Part shown: positions 36,510 through 45,638 of the stretch, piece by piece | How the letters are laid out: each line of letters begins with the position of its first letter | Position numbering within the stretch: position 1 is the stretch's first letter | Origin: Flavobacterium sp. Root186 | GTDB lineage: Bacteria > Bacteroidota > Bacteroidia > Flavobacteriales > Flavobacteriaceae | Direction of reading: 5' to 3' | NCBI RefSeq assembly: GCF_001428525.1 | Contig: NZ_LMHW01000016.1 | Location: forward strand, 186,001-250,000 | DNA: 64,000 nt | Position numbers and translations under genes: made by a program | Notes under the pieces: model-generated | Database searches by the model: none | What the model was told of the DNA's origin: nothing | The model's input: the letters and a program-made list of their open reading frames with translations, nothing else

Positions 36510-37223
36510 TTAAGAAAATATTTCTTTCAAAACTTCTAATGATCTTGGCTTCTTGAATCCCTCTAAATGAAAGCTGTAGTAATCAATTAAAATCTTCAAT
36601 AAAATTTGTCTTTCAACTACGTGAAAGATTTTTTGAGTGTTATCAAACTTCAAATCGATTAGCTTTTTGAGCAAATTTGTTTCGTGTTCTGAAAGTACAT
36701 TTCCTTTACTAAAAAGTGTAAAAACACCCTCATTCATTTCAAAATGAGGAAGATCTATTTCTGAAACATCTGGGTAAAAACCTAAATATTTAGTAATCTC
36801 TAAAAGTAAAATTAAATGGAAATTAGAAATTTCATCATGATTATCGAGCCAGGTTAAAGCTGTTTCTAAAAACAAGAAAAGTGATTCGTTTTTTTCTTCT
36901 TCCTGAATTGAATAATGAAGTATCTCTGAAAGAAACATTACCATTGTACTTTTTACAATATCTGTATGAATGGTTTGAAAAGGAATTCCGTTTCTTATCT
37001 CTTTAAAATTTTCAAGAGTGCCTTTGTTTTTATGAACGGCTTCTATTTCTAAAATAGACAATGGCTGAAAATAAGCAATTTTCTGATTGGCTTTTCTGCT
37101 CGAAAAAGCATCGCGTACAAAATAAGATTTCAGTCCGTTGGAAAGTGTGAAGCATTTAACAATCAAACTTTTTTCCTGAAATTTTAAGGATGAAATTACT
37201 ATTGCTTTGGTTTTGACAAGCAC
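36510..37223 (-). CDS. recO: DNA repair protein RecO
   Basis: 237 residues. Helps load RecA on SSB-coated single-stranded DNA together with RecR. The N-terminal OB-fold opens with KTKAIVISSLKFQEKSLIVKCFT and has the LSILEIEAVHKNKG strand. The helical C-terminal part has ALTWLDNHDEISNFHLILLL and YLGFYPD. The zinc-finger Cys of some RecO proteins are absent here. It follows porZ by 57 bp on the same strand, with a dispersed repeat in the gap. Confidence 0.88.
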   Translation of the reverse strand: MLVKTKAIVISSLKFQEKSLIVKCFTLSNGLKSYFVRDAFSSRKANQKIAYFQPLSILEIEAVHKNKGTLENFKEIRNGIPFQTIHTDIVKSTMVMFLSEILHYSIQEEEKNESLFLFLETALTWLDNHDEISNFHLILLLEITKYLGFYPDVSEIDLPHFEMNEGVFTLFSKGNVLSEHETNLLKKLIDLKFDNTQKIFHVVERQILLKILIDYYSFHLEGFKKPRSLEVLKEIFS

Positions 37224-37224
37224 T

Positions 37225-37282
37225 TTTTAGATTGTTAGATTTTTAGACTTCTTAGATGTTAGACTTTCGACTTTATGACTTT
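37225..37282. repeat. Composite repeat between porZ and recO
   Basis: TTAGACTTCTTAGAT (37243-37257) recurs in the hairpin at 45570-45618, and the 21 bases at 37262-37282 recur in reverse complement at 1817-1837. The element runs into the porZ stop codon. Confidence 0.7.
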
Positions 37283-39563
37283 AACGAATAATCATGACTT
37301 TCTTGACCTTTGTTTCCCCGCCGTCCTGAGCAGAAATAAAAACCATGTATACGCCAGATGCTACTTTATATTTTCCAAAAGCGGTTGTGTCCCATTCTAC
37401 AGTTCCTCCTTCAGAAGTGGTTTCGTAAACTAAATTTCCTTCGATATCAGTAATTTTGATGTTGGCTTTATCAATTAAACCGGCAACTTTTACCGTTCCG
37501 GAATAAGTTGGACGAACCGGATTTGGATATACATAAACGTTATTTAAATTTTCGTTTGCTCCGGTTGCGATTCCTTTAAAAGAAATCATTCCCTTATTGG
37601 TTGCTATAAAAACTTCTCCGGTTGCACTATTAATTTTAATATCATTTACGGTATTACTTGGCAAAGGGGAATTATTAATTGTAAAATGATATTTGGTTTC
37701 CTGACCATTTGGCGAAACCATAAAAACACCCGAATCTGCTGTACCAATCCATTTATTATTGGCTCCATCAACTACAATCGAAGTAATAAACTGCTCATAC
37801 ATTAATTCCTGAGCCAGATTATCCTCCATTATAATTATTGGATTTGCTTTTAACTGGCTTTCAGTCTGGAAATTCCCAACGTTTGACAAAACTCTTAATC
37901 CCTTTGTAGTTCCTATCCAAAGCTGGTTTTTGGTATCAATTGCAACAGACCTTACATCTGCAATTGGTAAATTTCCAGCATCGGTACCAAACGTCATTTT
38001 TTTGAAAGTATTAGTGCTTTCGTTAAATCCAATTACACCTTCATTGCTTGTAGAAATCCACTTGACATTATTTTTATCAATAGCTATATTAGCATAGCTT
38101 GTACTTTCGGCATTACTTAAAATTGTACTTGTCGAATAACTCTGCCATTGGCCATCGGTTTTTAAAACTTTCAATCCGTTTTTAATTCGGCTGTTTGTCA
38201 CCCATAGATTTCCTGTTCTGTCAAATGCAGTTCCATTAATACGAACATCAATATAATTTGGACCTTCATATGTTAAAGTTTCTAAACCGCTGTTTTTTTC
38301 ATTGTATAAAAAATTCGGAATATCATCTTCAATTCGCAATAATCCAGAGAAAAAAGAACTGGCATAAACTTGTTTTTCGTTACTTGGATTTACAATAATA
38401 CGAGTAATTGACTTTGCGTCATAAACTTCTGAATATGGGATATTTAACCATTTCGAGTTATTAAGTTTACTTATACCATAAGTATCTAAGTCATAAGGAT
38501 TGTAATTAATATCATAATCTCCGTATACTGCCCAAAGAACATTTGGTGTAACATCAAGTGAAAAAATATTGTTTCGTAAAGGACCGGCCGGAGTCATGTT
38601 TTCGAAAGTTCCAATTCCTGAAAGTGCACCAGAAAACAATCCTTTTTCATTTGTTCCGATGTAAATTATATCGCCAACTGCCGATGCGCAGGAAAAAGTC
38701 AGATTGATATCCGGAAGCTGTGTATTAAGTATCTCACGAGTTAAAACCAGTTGACTGTTATATACATAAACCGAAGTTGATGTTGTAACAAACAAATTGT
38801 GATTTACCGCCCGCATATCAACTGATGGCTGCGGAAGCTGTAAGAAACCAACAAAAGTATTTGAATTATATCGATGAATATTTCCTGTTGAATTAATTGC
38901 GAGAAGTTCTGTATCTAGTGTTGTAACACTTGCCCAATTTCCTGTGTTTACCACAATCCACTGGCTAAAATCGATTAAATTTGGATTTGTAATGTCTGCT
39001 CTTCTAATTCCACTGGAAGTTGCCGCAAAAATAAATCCATTAAAAAAAGTAGTTTGTTTTACGCTGATTTCGGCACCATTATCTCCTATAAAATAAGTAT
39101 CTCCAAATTGCGATGTTGTCAAATTAAACTGCACAATTCCAAAATCACAGGAAACATACAATAATCCGTTATACTCCATTAAATGGTTAATCTTTTTAAG
39201 GCTTGCAGACAACTGTTTATTAATGATATCTACTTTTTTTATTATACTGCCGTCTGTTTCATTAATAATGATCATCAAACCGTTTTCATAACCAACAATA
39301 GTTTTTTTGAAGGTTTCGCTATGATATACAGCAGAAATTGTCTGTCCGGAAAGTCCGTCGACGGTTGTTATTGTTTTTGCTGCATTTGAAGCTGCGTTTT
39401 TAGAAAACAAAGCATTTTCTGAAGCAGTAAAAACCGTTGTAGAAGATTCTGAAATATCTTTTATTTCATTAAACGAAAAATAGCCTTCCCATGACAATTG
39501 GCCTTGTGCAAAGCCAGATTGGAACAGTACTAAAAATAAAACGTAAAGAAACTTTCTTGTCAT
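37281..39563 (-). CDS. porZ: T9SS component PorZ-like beta-propeller protein
   Basis: 760 residues with a signal peptide (MTRKFLYVLFLVLFQSGFAQ). Two seven-bladed-type sensor propellers follow, with recurrent NxWIGT-like strands (NLWVTNSRIKNGLKVLK, QLWIGTTKGLRVL, KWIGTADSGVFMV). The last 85 residues are a T9SS type A sorting domain (VYVYPNPVRPTYSGTVKV ... GVYMVFISAQDGGETKVKKV). This domain order and length match PorZ, the surface component of the attachment complex that processes and anchors type IX cargo. A two-component-sensor-like propeller of other function remains possible, but a CTD of its own favours PorZ. Confidence 0.82.
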   Translation of the reverse strand: MTRKFLYVLFLVLFQSGFAQGQLSWEGYFSFNEIKDISESSTTVFTASENALFSKNAASNAAKTITTVDGLSGQTISAVYHSETFKKTIVGYENGLMIIINETDGSIIKKVDIINKQLSASLKKINHLMEYNGLLYVSCDFGIVQFNLTTSQFGDTYFIGDNGAEISVKQTTFFNGFIFAATSSGIRRADITNPNLIDFSQWIVVNTGNWASVTTLDTELLAINSTGNIHRYNSNTFVGFLQLPQPSVDMRAVNHNLFVTTSTSVYVYNSQLVLTREILNTQLPDINLTFSCASAVGDIIYIGTNEKGLFSGALSGIGTFENMTPAGPLRNNIFSLDVTPNVLWAVYGDYDINYNPYDLDTYGISKLNNSKWLNIPYSEVYDAKSITRIIVNPSNEKQVYASSFFSGLLRIEDDIPNFLYNEKNSGLETLTYEGPNYIDVRINGTAFDRTGNLWVTNSRIKNGLKVLKTDGQWQSYSTSTILSNAESTSYANIAIDKNNVKWISTSNEGVIGFNESTNTFKKMTFGTDAGNLPIADVRSVAIDTKNQLWIGTTKGLRVLSNVGNFQTESQLKANPIIIMEDNLAQELMYEQFITSIVVDGANNKWIGTADSGVFMVSPNGQETKYHFTINNSPLPSNTVNDIKINSATGEVFIATNKGMISFKGIATGANENLNNVYVYPNPVRPTYSGTVKVAGLIDKANIKITDIEGNLVYETTSEGGTVEWDTTAFGKYKVASGVYMVFISAQDGGETKVKKVMIIR

Positions 39564-39637
39564 TTTTTACAAATATCGGATAGACAAATATACTACAAAC
39601 GAAAGTATTTGATTTTTCTTCTTTAACGAAATAAAAA

Positions 39638-39682
39638 AATGCTCCCGATTTATCCTTATAAGACAAATGAGAGCATTCTTCA
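39638..39682 (-). terminator. Possible terminator after glutamate dehydrogenase
   Basis: AATGCTC (39638-39644) pairs with GAGCATT (39671-39677) around a 26-nt interior, and seven A on the plus strand supply a T tract. The stem is short, so the call is moderate. Confidence 0.4.
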
Positions 39683-39695
39683 ATTGTAATTAATC

Positions 39696-41039
39696 TTACA
39701 CTACACCCTGAGCAAGCATAGCATCGGCAACTTTAACAAATCCGGCAATGTTAGCTCCTTTTACGTAGTTTACATAACCATTTTCTTCTGCACCGTATTT
39801 TTTACATTGGTTGTGAATTCCAACCATGATATCTTTTAATCTTAAATCTACTTCTTCACTTGTCCAGTTTAAACGAATAGAGTTTTGTGTCATCTCTAAT
39901 CCAGATGCAGCAACTCCACCAGCGTTTGCTGCTTTTCCCGGAGCAAAAAGTACTTTATTATCTAAGAACAGTTTTATTGCATCTAAAGTAGAAGGCATAT
40001 TAGCCGCTTCAGTCACACATAAAACTCCATTGTCAATTAATTTTTTGGCATCGTCTCCGTTCAGCTCATTTTGAGTAGCACATGGAATAGCAATATCAAC
40101 TTTTACTTCCCAAGGGCTTTTCCCTTTATGAAAAATTGCATTTGGATATCTCTCTAAATATCTCTCAGCTCTGTTATCACCAGTTGCTCTCATTTCGACC
40201 ATATAATCTATTTTTTCTCCAGAAATACCTTCTTCATCCAAAATATAACCATCAGGTCCCGAAATCGTAACAACTTTTCCTCCTAATTCATTCACTTTTA
40301 AAGCTACACCCCAGGCAACGTTTCCGAATCCTGAAATAGCAACTCTTTTACCTTTAATTTCGTGACCAATTGTACGAAGCATTTGATCTGTAAAATAAAC
40401 TACTCCATACCCAGTAGCTTCAGGTCTGATTAATGAACCACCGTAAGCAAGTCCTTTTCCGGTTAAAACTCCGGTAAATTCATTTCTAATTCTTTTATAT
40501 TGACCAAATAAATAACCAATTTCTCTGGCACCAACTCCAATATCTCCTGCAGGAACGTCTAAGTCAGGACCAATATGACGGCATAATTCAGTCATAAATG
40601 ATTGACAGAAACGCATGATTTCTGCATCCGATTTTCCTTCGGGATCAAAATCTGATCCTCCTTTACCTCCACCCATTGGAAGTGTTGTTAAACTATTCTT
40701 GAAAACCTGCTCGAAAGCCAAAAATTTTAAAACTGATAGGTTTACAGTGTGATGAAATCTGATTCCGCCTTTATATGGCCCAATCGCTGAGTTCATTTGA
40801 ATTCTAAAACCTCTGTTTACAATTATTTCTCCTTTGTCGTCAACCCATGGAACTCTAAAAATTATAGACCTTTCTGGTTCTGCAATTCTAAGAAGTAAAT
40901 TTTTACCGTCGTATTTTTTTCTTTCTGCGATAAATGGAATTACCGTTTCTGCAAATTCCCTAACGGCTTGAAGAAATTCCGGCTCGTTTGGATTTTTTGA
41001 CTCAACAAGAGCCATAAATTCATTTATTTTTTGTTCCAT
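39696..41039 (-). CDS. gdhA: NADP-type glutamate dehydrogenase
   Basis: 447 residues, the hexameric small-subunit type. Interconverts 2-oxoglutarate plus ammonia and glutamate. Conserved blocks: YKGGIRFHHTVN, the active-site Lys region LPMGGGKGGSDFDPEGKS, DVPAGDIGVGAREIGYLFGQYK, and the nucleotide fold VAISGFGNVAWGVALKVNELG. The residue after strand 2 (SGPDGYI) fits NADP use. It is monocistronic, with a long (323-bp) gap on its upstream side that it shares with a divergent envelope-protein gene. Confidence 0.95.
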   Translation of the reverse strand: MEQKINEFMALVESKNPNEPEFLQAVREFAETVIPFIAERKKYDGKNLLLRIAEPERSIIFRVPWVDDKGEIIVNRGFRIQMNSAIGPYKGGIRFHHTVNLSVLKFLAFEQVFKNSLTTLPMGGGKGGSDFDPEGKSDAEIMRFCQSFMTELCRHIGPDLDVPAGDIGVGAREIGYLFGQYKRIRNEFTGVLTGKGLAYGGSLIRPEATGYGVVYFTDQMLRTIGHEIKGKRVAISGFGNVAWGVALKVNELGGKVVTISGPDGYILDEEGISGEKIDYMVEMRATGDNRAERYLERYPNAIFHKGKSPWEVKVDIAIPCATQNELNGDDAKKLIDNGVLCVTEAANMPSTLDAIKLFLDNKVLFAPGKAANAGGVAASGLEMTQNSIRLNWTSEEVDLRLKDIMVGIHNQCKKYGAEENGYVNYVKGANIAGFVKVADAMLAQGVV

Positions 41040-41309
41040 TTTACAATAAATTATTCAAATAATAGTTTTAAACTTAATCAATTACATAAGAAAATACGTT
41101 TTAAGAAAACGTTTTCGTTATAACATACAAAGATATAGCAAAATGATCATGAATTGTTATTTTTTTTTGTTTTTGAGGCAGAATTGTGTATTTTTTAAAC
41201 AATCGTAAAAATACAATTTTACACTTCCGAATTTACAGCAATTCACTGCCTTTAAAGTCAGAAAATTAAGTGTTTTGTTATTAAATTTTTAATAGGAGTA
41301 TATATTATT

Positions 41310-41338
41310 TTGAATCGACTATGTTTTTTTTATATTTG
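41310..41338 (+). promoter_or_regulatory. Promoter of the outer-membrane-like protein gene
   Basis: TTG at 41310-41312, 18-nt spacer, TATATTTG at 41331-41338; both elements are perfect. The ATG is 24 bp downstream. The rest of the 41040-41362 gap is AT-rich and shows no gene. Confidence 0.72.
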
Positions 41339-41362
41339 CCAATATTTTGAAAGCCCCAAGAG

Positions 41363-42157
41363 ATGTTTAAACACCTATATTTCACGATTTTCGCCTTATT
41401 TGGCATGACCACTATTGCCAATGCTCAGTCTAATCTAGCGCAAGAAGTAGGAATTATATTCGGCCCCGTAACTTTTCAATCGGATTTCGGAGAAAGACAT
41501 AATTTTGATACCAATGTGGGAAACACCGGTTTTGGTGTAGGAATTGTTCACTTTATTAACTTTTCTGCAAATAATAACAGAGAAAGTTTCTTTACAGAAC
41601 ATTTTAAAGTTAGATCTGAGTTATCATTTAATACCACAACTCTTAACCATTTTGGCGGTTATATTGAAACTGCTAAAAATCAATTGGCCGTTTCACAGCT
41701 AAAAGCGATGAGTGGTAAATCTACTTTATTAAATCTTGGAGCCCAATTAGAATTTTCTCCATTCATGAAAATTCACGATTTCGAAAATACTATGGGCGGT
41801 TTCAGTCCGTATGTAAGTGTCGGATTTCTGGCAACTTATTATACTTCTAAAGTAAGCTCAACAATGGGCGAATTAGGACTTCCGTCAACAACTTTCCCTA
41901 AATATTTAACTCCTTCAGACGGCCACCAATATGGTTTTGCAAGTGAAAGCGGAGTAGCTTTAGCGGCGACAGCTGGTGTTGGATTCCATCTTAAATTAAC
42001 TCAAATGAGCGATGTAATGTTCGAAACACGTTTTCAAGCCTTTAGCTCAGACTGGATTGATGGTTTAAACCCAAACAAAGATCTTTACCCGGAAAACAAG
42101 TCAAACGACTGGCAGGTTTGGTTTAATGTTGGGTACATCTATTACTTAGAATTCTAA
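41363..42157 (+). CDS. Probable outer-membrane beta-barrel protein
   Basis: 264 residues with a signal peptide (MFKHLYFTIFALFGMTTIANAQ). The mature part alternates hydrophobic and polar residues in short strands (GFGVGIVHFINFSAN, LLNLGAQLEFSPFM, FSPYVSVGFLATYYTSK, ATAGVGFHLKL) and ends in WQVWFNVGYIYYLEF, an aromatic C-terminal strand as in outer-membrane barrels. I recall similar proteins in Flavobacteria annotated only as a THC0290_0291 family; this is from memory. Function unknown. It has a strong promoter and a hairpin just after the stop. Confidence 0.75.
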   Translation: MFKHLYFTIFALFGMTTIANAQSNLAQEVGIIFGPVTFQSDFGERHNFDTNVGNTGFGVGIVHFINFSANNNRESFFTEHFKVRSELSFNTTTLNHFGGYIETAKNQLAVSQLKAMSGKSTLLNLGAQLEFSPFMKIHDFENTMGGFSPYVSVGFLATYYTSKVSSTMGELGLPSTTFPKYLTPSDGHQYGFASESGVALAATAGVGFHLKLTQMSDVMFETRFQAFSSDWIDGLNPNKDLYPENKSNDWQVWFNVGYIYYLEF

Positions 42158-42177
42158 TTTTAAAGAAATTCCAAAAT

Positions 42178-42229
42178 AAAAAAATTCCAAATTCCAAAAT
42201 TAGTTACAATTGGAATTTGGAATTTTTTT
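42178..42229. repeat. TTCCAAATTCCAA inverted repeat (copy 2), likely also a terminator
   Basis: 20-bp perfect arms (42178-42197 and 42210-42229) with core TTCCAAATTCCAA / TTGGAATTTGGAA and a 12-nt loop; ends in seven T. It lies between convergent genes and could terminate both. Confidence 0.85.
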
Positions 42230-42243
42230 ATTTGCAATTTAAT

Positions 42244-43386
42244 TTAGGCTAAAGCCTGCTCTAAATCTGCAATTAAATCTTCTGCATCTTCGATACCAAC
42301 GCTTAATCTTACTAAATCATCAGTAATACCAACTTCTGCTCTTTTATCAGCAGGAATCGAAGCGTGTGTCATTAAAGCCGGATGATTTGCCAATGATTCT
42401 ACTCCTCCTAAAGATTCAGCCAAAGTAAATACTTTCAATTTCTCTAAGAATGCAATAGAATCTTCTTTTTTACCAGATTTGAATGTAAAAGAAACCATTC
42501 CGCCAAAAGCTTTCATTTGTTTTTTTGCAATTTCATGAAAAGGATGACTTTCTAATCCAGGATAATAAACCGTATTTATTTTTGGATGCTTACTCAAATA
42601 TGTCACTATTTTTTCACCATTTTCGCAATGTCTCTGCACTCTTAATGCCAAAGTTTTGATTCCTCTTAAAACTAAAAAGCTGTCCATTGGTCCTAAAGTT
42701 GCACCAGTAGCAAATTGTTGAAAATGTAATTGTTCTCCCAAAGCTGCATCTTTTACAATTAAAGCTCCGGCAATAACATCAGAATGTCCTCCCAGATATT
42801 TTGTAGCCGAATGCATAACGATATCTGCGCCTAAATCTAGAGGTTTTTGTAAATATGGCGTTGCAAAAGTATTATCTACAGCAAACCAAATTTTATGTTC
42901 TTTAGTGATTTTTGCAACTTCTGCAATATCAGCTAATTTCATTAAAGGGTTTGTCGGCGTTTCTACCCAAACCAATTTTGTATTTTCATTGATTAATGAT
43001 TTCAATTTTGCAATATCCGTCATATCAACAAAATGAAACTTAATTCCTGAATCTTTATAAATTCTTGAAAACATACGGTAAGTTCCTCCGTATAAATCAT
43101 CCATTGCGATAACTTCGTCACCTGCTTTAAACGATCTTAAAATACAATCTGTAGCGGCTAAACCAGATGAAAAAGCCAGTCCGCGTGTACCGTTTTCAAT
43201 ACTTGCCAAAGCTTCTTCTAATGCTGTACGAGTTGGGTTCGACGCACGGCTGTATTCATAATCTGCCAAAGGTTTTCCCGGGCTTGTCTGAATAAAAGTT
43301 GACGTTTGATACACCGGCGGCATAACCGCTCCTGTACTTGGATCATGATGCTGACCACCATGTATTACTTTTGTATTGAATTTCAT
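42244..43386 (-). CDS. metB: Cystathionine gamma-synthase/gamma-lyase (Cys/Met PLP family)
   Basis: 380 residues from the ATG at 43386 (MKFNTKVIHGGQHHDPSTGA). A longer frame reaching 43422 overlaps a promoter -7 element and is rejected. The PLP Lys is in HSATKYLGGHSDVIAG, with VYQTSTF, YEYSRASNPTR and ETPTNPLM as other family blocks. It belongs to transsulfuration between cysteine and homocysteine. Synthase and lyase cannot be told apart reliably by eye, and the ending SVGIEDAEDLIADLEQAL is shared by both. The symbol is therefore provisional. Confidence 0.88.
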   Translation of the reverse strand: MKFNTKVIHGGQHHDPSTGAVMPPVYQTSTFIQTSPGKPLADYEYSRASNPTRTALEEALASIENGTRGLAFSSGLAATDCILRSFKAGDEVIAMDDLYGGTYRMFSRIYKDSGIKFHFVDMTDIAKLKSLINENTKLVWVETPTNPLMKLADIAEVAKITKEHKIWFAVDNTFATPYLQKPLDLGADIVMHSATKYLGGHSDVIAGALIVKDAALGEQLHFQQFATGATLGPMDSFLVLRGIKTLALRVQRHCENGEKIVTYLSKHPKINTVYYPGLESHPFHEIAKKQMKAFGGMVSFTFKSGKKEDSIAFLEKLKVFTLAESLGGVESLANHPALMTHASIPADKRAEVGITDDLVRLSVGIEDAEDLIADLEQALA

Positions 43387-43419
43387 ATAGTTATAAATTT
43401 TAAATCCATAATTGTCGCA

Positions 43420-43427
43420 CAAATTTA
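43420..43427 (-). promoter_or_regulatory. -7 element of the cystathionine synthase/lyase gene
   Basis: TAAATTTG on the minus strand. It lies 33 bp before the chosen ATG and overlaps the longer alternative start. Confidence 0.45.
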
Positions 43428-43460
43428 CCGCTTAATTTATTTTATCCTGATACAACTTCT

Positions 43461-43468
43461 TACCTTTG
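43461..43468 (+). promoter_or_regulatory. -7 element of the DUF3298-like lipoprotein gene
   Basis: TACCTTTG, a full match to TAnnTTTG, 22 bp before the ATG. It faces away from the metB element 33 bp to its left. Confidence 0.5.
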
Positions 43469-43490
43469 TAGATAATTAACACTTTTTGAT

Positions 43491-44234
43491 ATGAAAAATT
43501 ACATATTTATAATCTTTTTGTGTTTGATTTTTACGAATTGCAACAAAGAGCTTTCATTTGAAAATGAAACGTTTGAAGAAAAATCTACTATTCCGTGCAA
43601 AAATGATTGCCCGAAAATCACAATAGAAGTCCCGATTGCTAAAAATAAAAAGATCATCGCTGACAGTATTAATAAAAAAGTTTTCAATGTAATAAAAGAA
43701 ATCATTTATTTTGGCGAAGACTCAACAAAGGTCAACGATTATAAATCATTGTCAAAATCTTTTATTGCTTCTTACGAAGAAATGCATAAAAAATTTCCGC
43801 AAGATACTTTTGGCTGGGAAGGAAAAATAACGGGAAATTTAGAGTTCGAATCAGAGCAGATTCTAAACATTAAAATTGATCATTATACTTTTACCGGCGG
43901 TGCACATGGCTACCAGGGTTTTAGATCCATATTATTTAATTCAAAAACCGGAAAAGTCATTTTTAACGATCAATTATTTAAAAACGAAAAAGAGTTTAAG
44001 GCTTTCGCCGAAAAAGAATTCAGACTTAAATATCAAATTCCTAAAAATGCAAACATAAATGCAACAGGTTTAATGTTCGAAAATGACAAATTTCAATTGC
44101 CTCAGAATATTTTCTACACTTCGGCAGGTTTACTTTTATATTACAATTCATACGAAGCCGCATCTTATGCCGATGGCCCAAAAGAAATTGTATTTCCATA
44201 TGATAAAGTGAGTAAATATTTGAATTTTCAATAG
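43491..44234 (+). CDS. Lipoprotein with DUF4163/DUF3298-like (RsiV-like) domain
   Basis: 247 residues. The N-terminus MKNYIFIIFLCLIFTNCNKE has a lipobox (FTNC), so it is lipidated. The body has the features of the RsiV/DUF3298 family: paired Cys early in the mature part (IPCKNDCPKI), a central strand block YTFTGGAHGYQGFRSILFN, GKVIFNDQLFKNEKEF, and the C-terminal NIFYTSAGLLLYYNSYEAAS followed by EIVFPYDKVSKYL. In Bacillus the family includes a lysozyme-sensing anti-sigma factor, but here there is no transmembrane or sigma-binding part. The role is unknown. Confidence 0.78.
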   Translation: MKNYIFIIFLCLIFTNCNKELSFENETFEEKSTIPCKNDCPKITIEVPIAKNKKIIADSINKKVFNVIKEIIYFGEDSTKVNDYKSLSKSFIASYEEMHKKFPQDTFGWEGKITGNLEFESEQILNIKIDHYTFTGGAHGYQGFRSILFNSKTGKVIFNDQLFKNEKEFKAFAEKEFRLKYQIPKNANINATGLMFENDKFQLPQNIFYTSAGLLLYYNSYEAASYADGPKEIVFPYDKVSKYLNFQ

Positions 44235-44256
44235 TTTAAATCTCGAAAGAAAATTT

Positions 44257-44397
44257 GGCTAAAGCCCTAATCCCTTTCAATTTTTAACCTCCAGATAAAT
44301 CTGGAGGCAATTCAAAAAACCTTTGTGTTAGACGAATGCAGTACGTCTCTACGCAAAAAAACCTTTGAACCTTTGCCTCTCAGAACCTTTGAACCCT
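44257..44397. repeat. Repeat cluster: GGCTAAAGCC hairpin, GACG palindrome, CTTTGAAC units
   Basis: GGCTAAAGCC at 44257-44266, 21-nt spacer, CCTCCAGAT-AA-ATCTGGAGG (44288-44307), then CAATTC: the third copy of the element in 6541-6666. It is followed by AGACGAATGCAGTACGTCTC (44330-44349, a short inverted repeat also echoed at 58930) and by three CCTTTG(A/C)AC-type units to 44397. The gap holds no gene. Confidence 0.75.
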
Positions 44398-45537
44398 TTA
44401 TTGAACATCATACTTCATTTTTCTCAAAACTCTCAAAGCTTCCTTAAAGGACAAATAAGCCTGCCCAAAAGGTTTTAAAAGTAATTTTGCATCGATTAAT
44501 TTTTGCTTGGCATCATCAAAACCATTCAAATAACAAATCATAAATGTGGAAGGAAGATTTTCTAAATCATTTAATTCTCGGCCTGATAAAGAAATCCCTC
44601 TTTGCAATTTTTGGAGTAATGCAATATTTGCGTTATAAATATGAAACAACATTCGCTTATTGAATTCAGGCGGCTGAAAAAGCATTTTACGATCAATTTT
44701 ATAATAACCATTATCAAAAAAGTGAATCGTTTGTTCTTCCAATGGATAATAACTTGTTTTATCATTTAATCCAAGCGGAACATATTCTGTAATTGTAAAA
44801 GTATCATCATCAAAAAAAATTGTAACCACATCCTGCGCCGAATAGAAAAGCTTAACCTGTTCATTAATCAACTCAATATCTACGCGGGATAAAAAGGTTT
44901 TATCTCTGGATTTTTTTGGAACTCCCGCCCAGCAGATTACAAACAATTCTTTAAAAACATTATATTTTGGCGACATATCTTTATGCCTGAAATTCATAAA
45001 ATCAATTACGCCGTCCAGCGTATACTGAATACTGTTTCGGGAACTATTTTCAATCCCAATTACTGTTTCGGTATTCTGGTAATTTTTTTCGATTTCACCT
45101 TCAATTGGAATAGAGTTACTTCCTCGTCGCACAAAAACACTGTTGGCTAATATGGTGTGAATCCCTTTTTTAAAATAAGAAACCTGACTTTTAGGTTTAA
45201 TGGTTACCAAACCAATTACTTTATCTTTTGGAAGATTTGGAAACGGGACGTTTTCGTATTGAATTTTTGGAGGATTTTCTAAGAATGCATTTACGAGATT
45301 CTGAATTCGGCTGTCATCGAAGAAATCATCGCCAACAATTTCGTTGTCCTGATCCTCTACCCCAACCACGATATAAGAATTATTCGCCGGATTTGAGTTT
45401 GAAAGTGCACAGATATGTTTTAAAAACTTTCCTTTTCCTTCTCGCGAATGTAGATTCAATTGCCTTTTTTTATCATAAAAACTGCTCTCGTCATTGTGAG
45501 CAAGTAAATTCTTTATCAAAAGGCGCTTATTAATCAT
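44398..45537 (-). CDS. AlbA_2/Schlafen-type putative DNA- or nucleotide-binding protein
   Basis: 379 residues, soluble. The N-terminal 130 residues match the AlbA_2 (Schlafen-like) domain: LNLHSREGKGKFLKHICALSN, YIVVGVEDQDNEIVGDD, the helix DDSRIQNLVNAFLENPP and the strand VIGLVTIKPKS, followed by FVRRGSNSIPIEG. The rest is specific to the group and includes a Pro/acidic stretch and a helical C-terminus (YLSFKEALRVLRKMKY). These proteins are often annotated as ATP-binding transcription regulators, with little direct proof. It stands alone between two repeat blocks. Confidence 0.75.
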   Translation of the reverse strand: MINKRLLIKNLLAHNDESSFYDKKRQLNLHSREGKGKFLKHICALSNSNPANNSYIVVGVEDQDNEIVGDDFFDDSRIQNLVNAFLENPPKIQYENVPFPNLPKDKVIGLVTIKPKSQVSYFKKGIHTILANSVFVRRGSNSIPIEGEIEKNYQNTETVIGIENSSRNSIQYTLDGVIDFMNFRHKDMSPKYNVFKELFVICWAGVPKKSRDKTFLSRVDIELINEQVKLFYSAQDVVTIFFDDDTFTITEYVPLGLNDKTSYYPLEEQTIHFFDNGYYKIDRKMLFQPPEFNKRMLFHIYNANIALLQKLQRGISLSGRELNDLENLPSTFMICYLNGFDDAKQKLIDAKLLLKPFGQAYLSFKEALRVLRKMKYDVQ

Positions 45538-45540
45538 TCT

Positions 45541-45636
45541 TTTTTAGATTATTAGACTAGCTTAGACAATTAGACTTCTTAGATTTTAACCTATAAACTT
45601 CAAATCTAAGAAGTCTAAGTTAGTCTAAAAAATCTA
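45541..45636. repeat. TTAGACTTCTTAGATTT hairpin repeat
   Basis: 17-bp perfect arms TTAGACTTCTTAGATTT (45570-45586) and reverse complement (45602-45618) with a 15-nt loop, flanked by further TTAGAC/GTCTAA units. The arm sequence is shared with 37243-37257. It lies between the SDR gene end and the AlbA-type gene start. Confidence 0.8.
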
Positions 45637-45638
45637 AG

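Noticed and set aside
44398..45537. AlbA/Schlafen-type protein as part of a toxin or defence system
   Set aside because: It stands alone between repeats with no nuclease, antitoxin or other partner next to it; such proteins are common as single genes in Flavobacteria.
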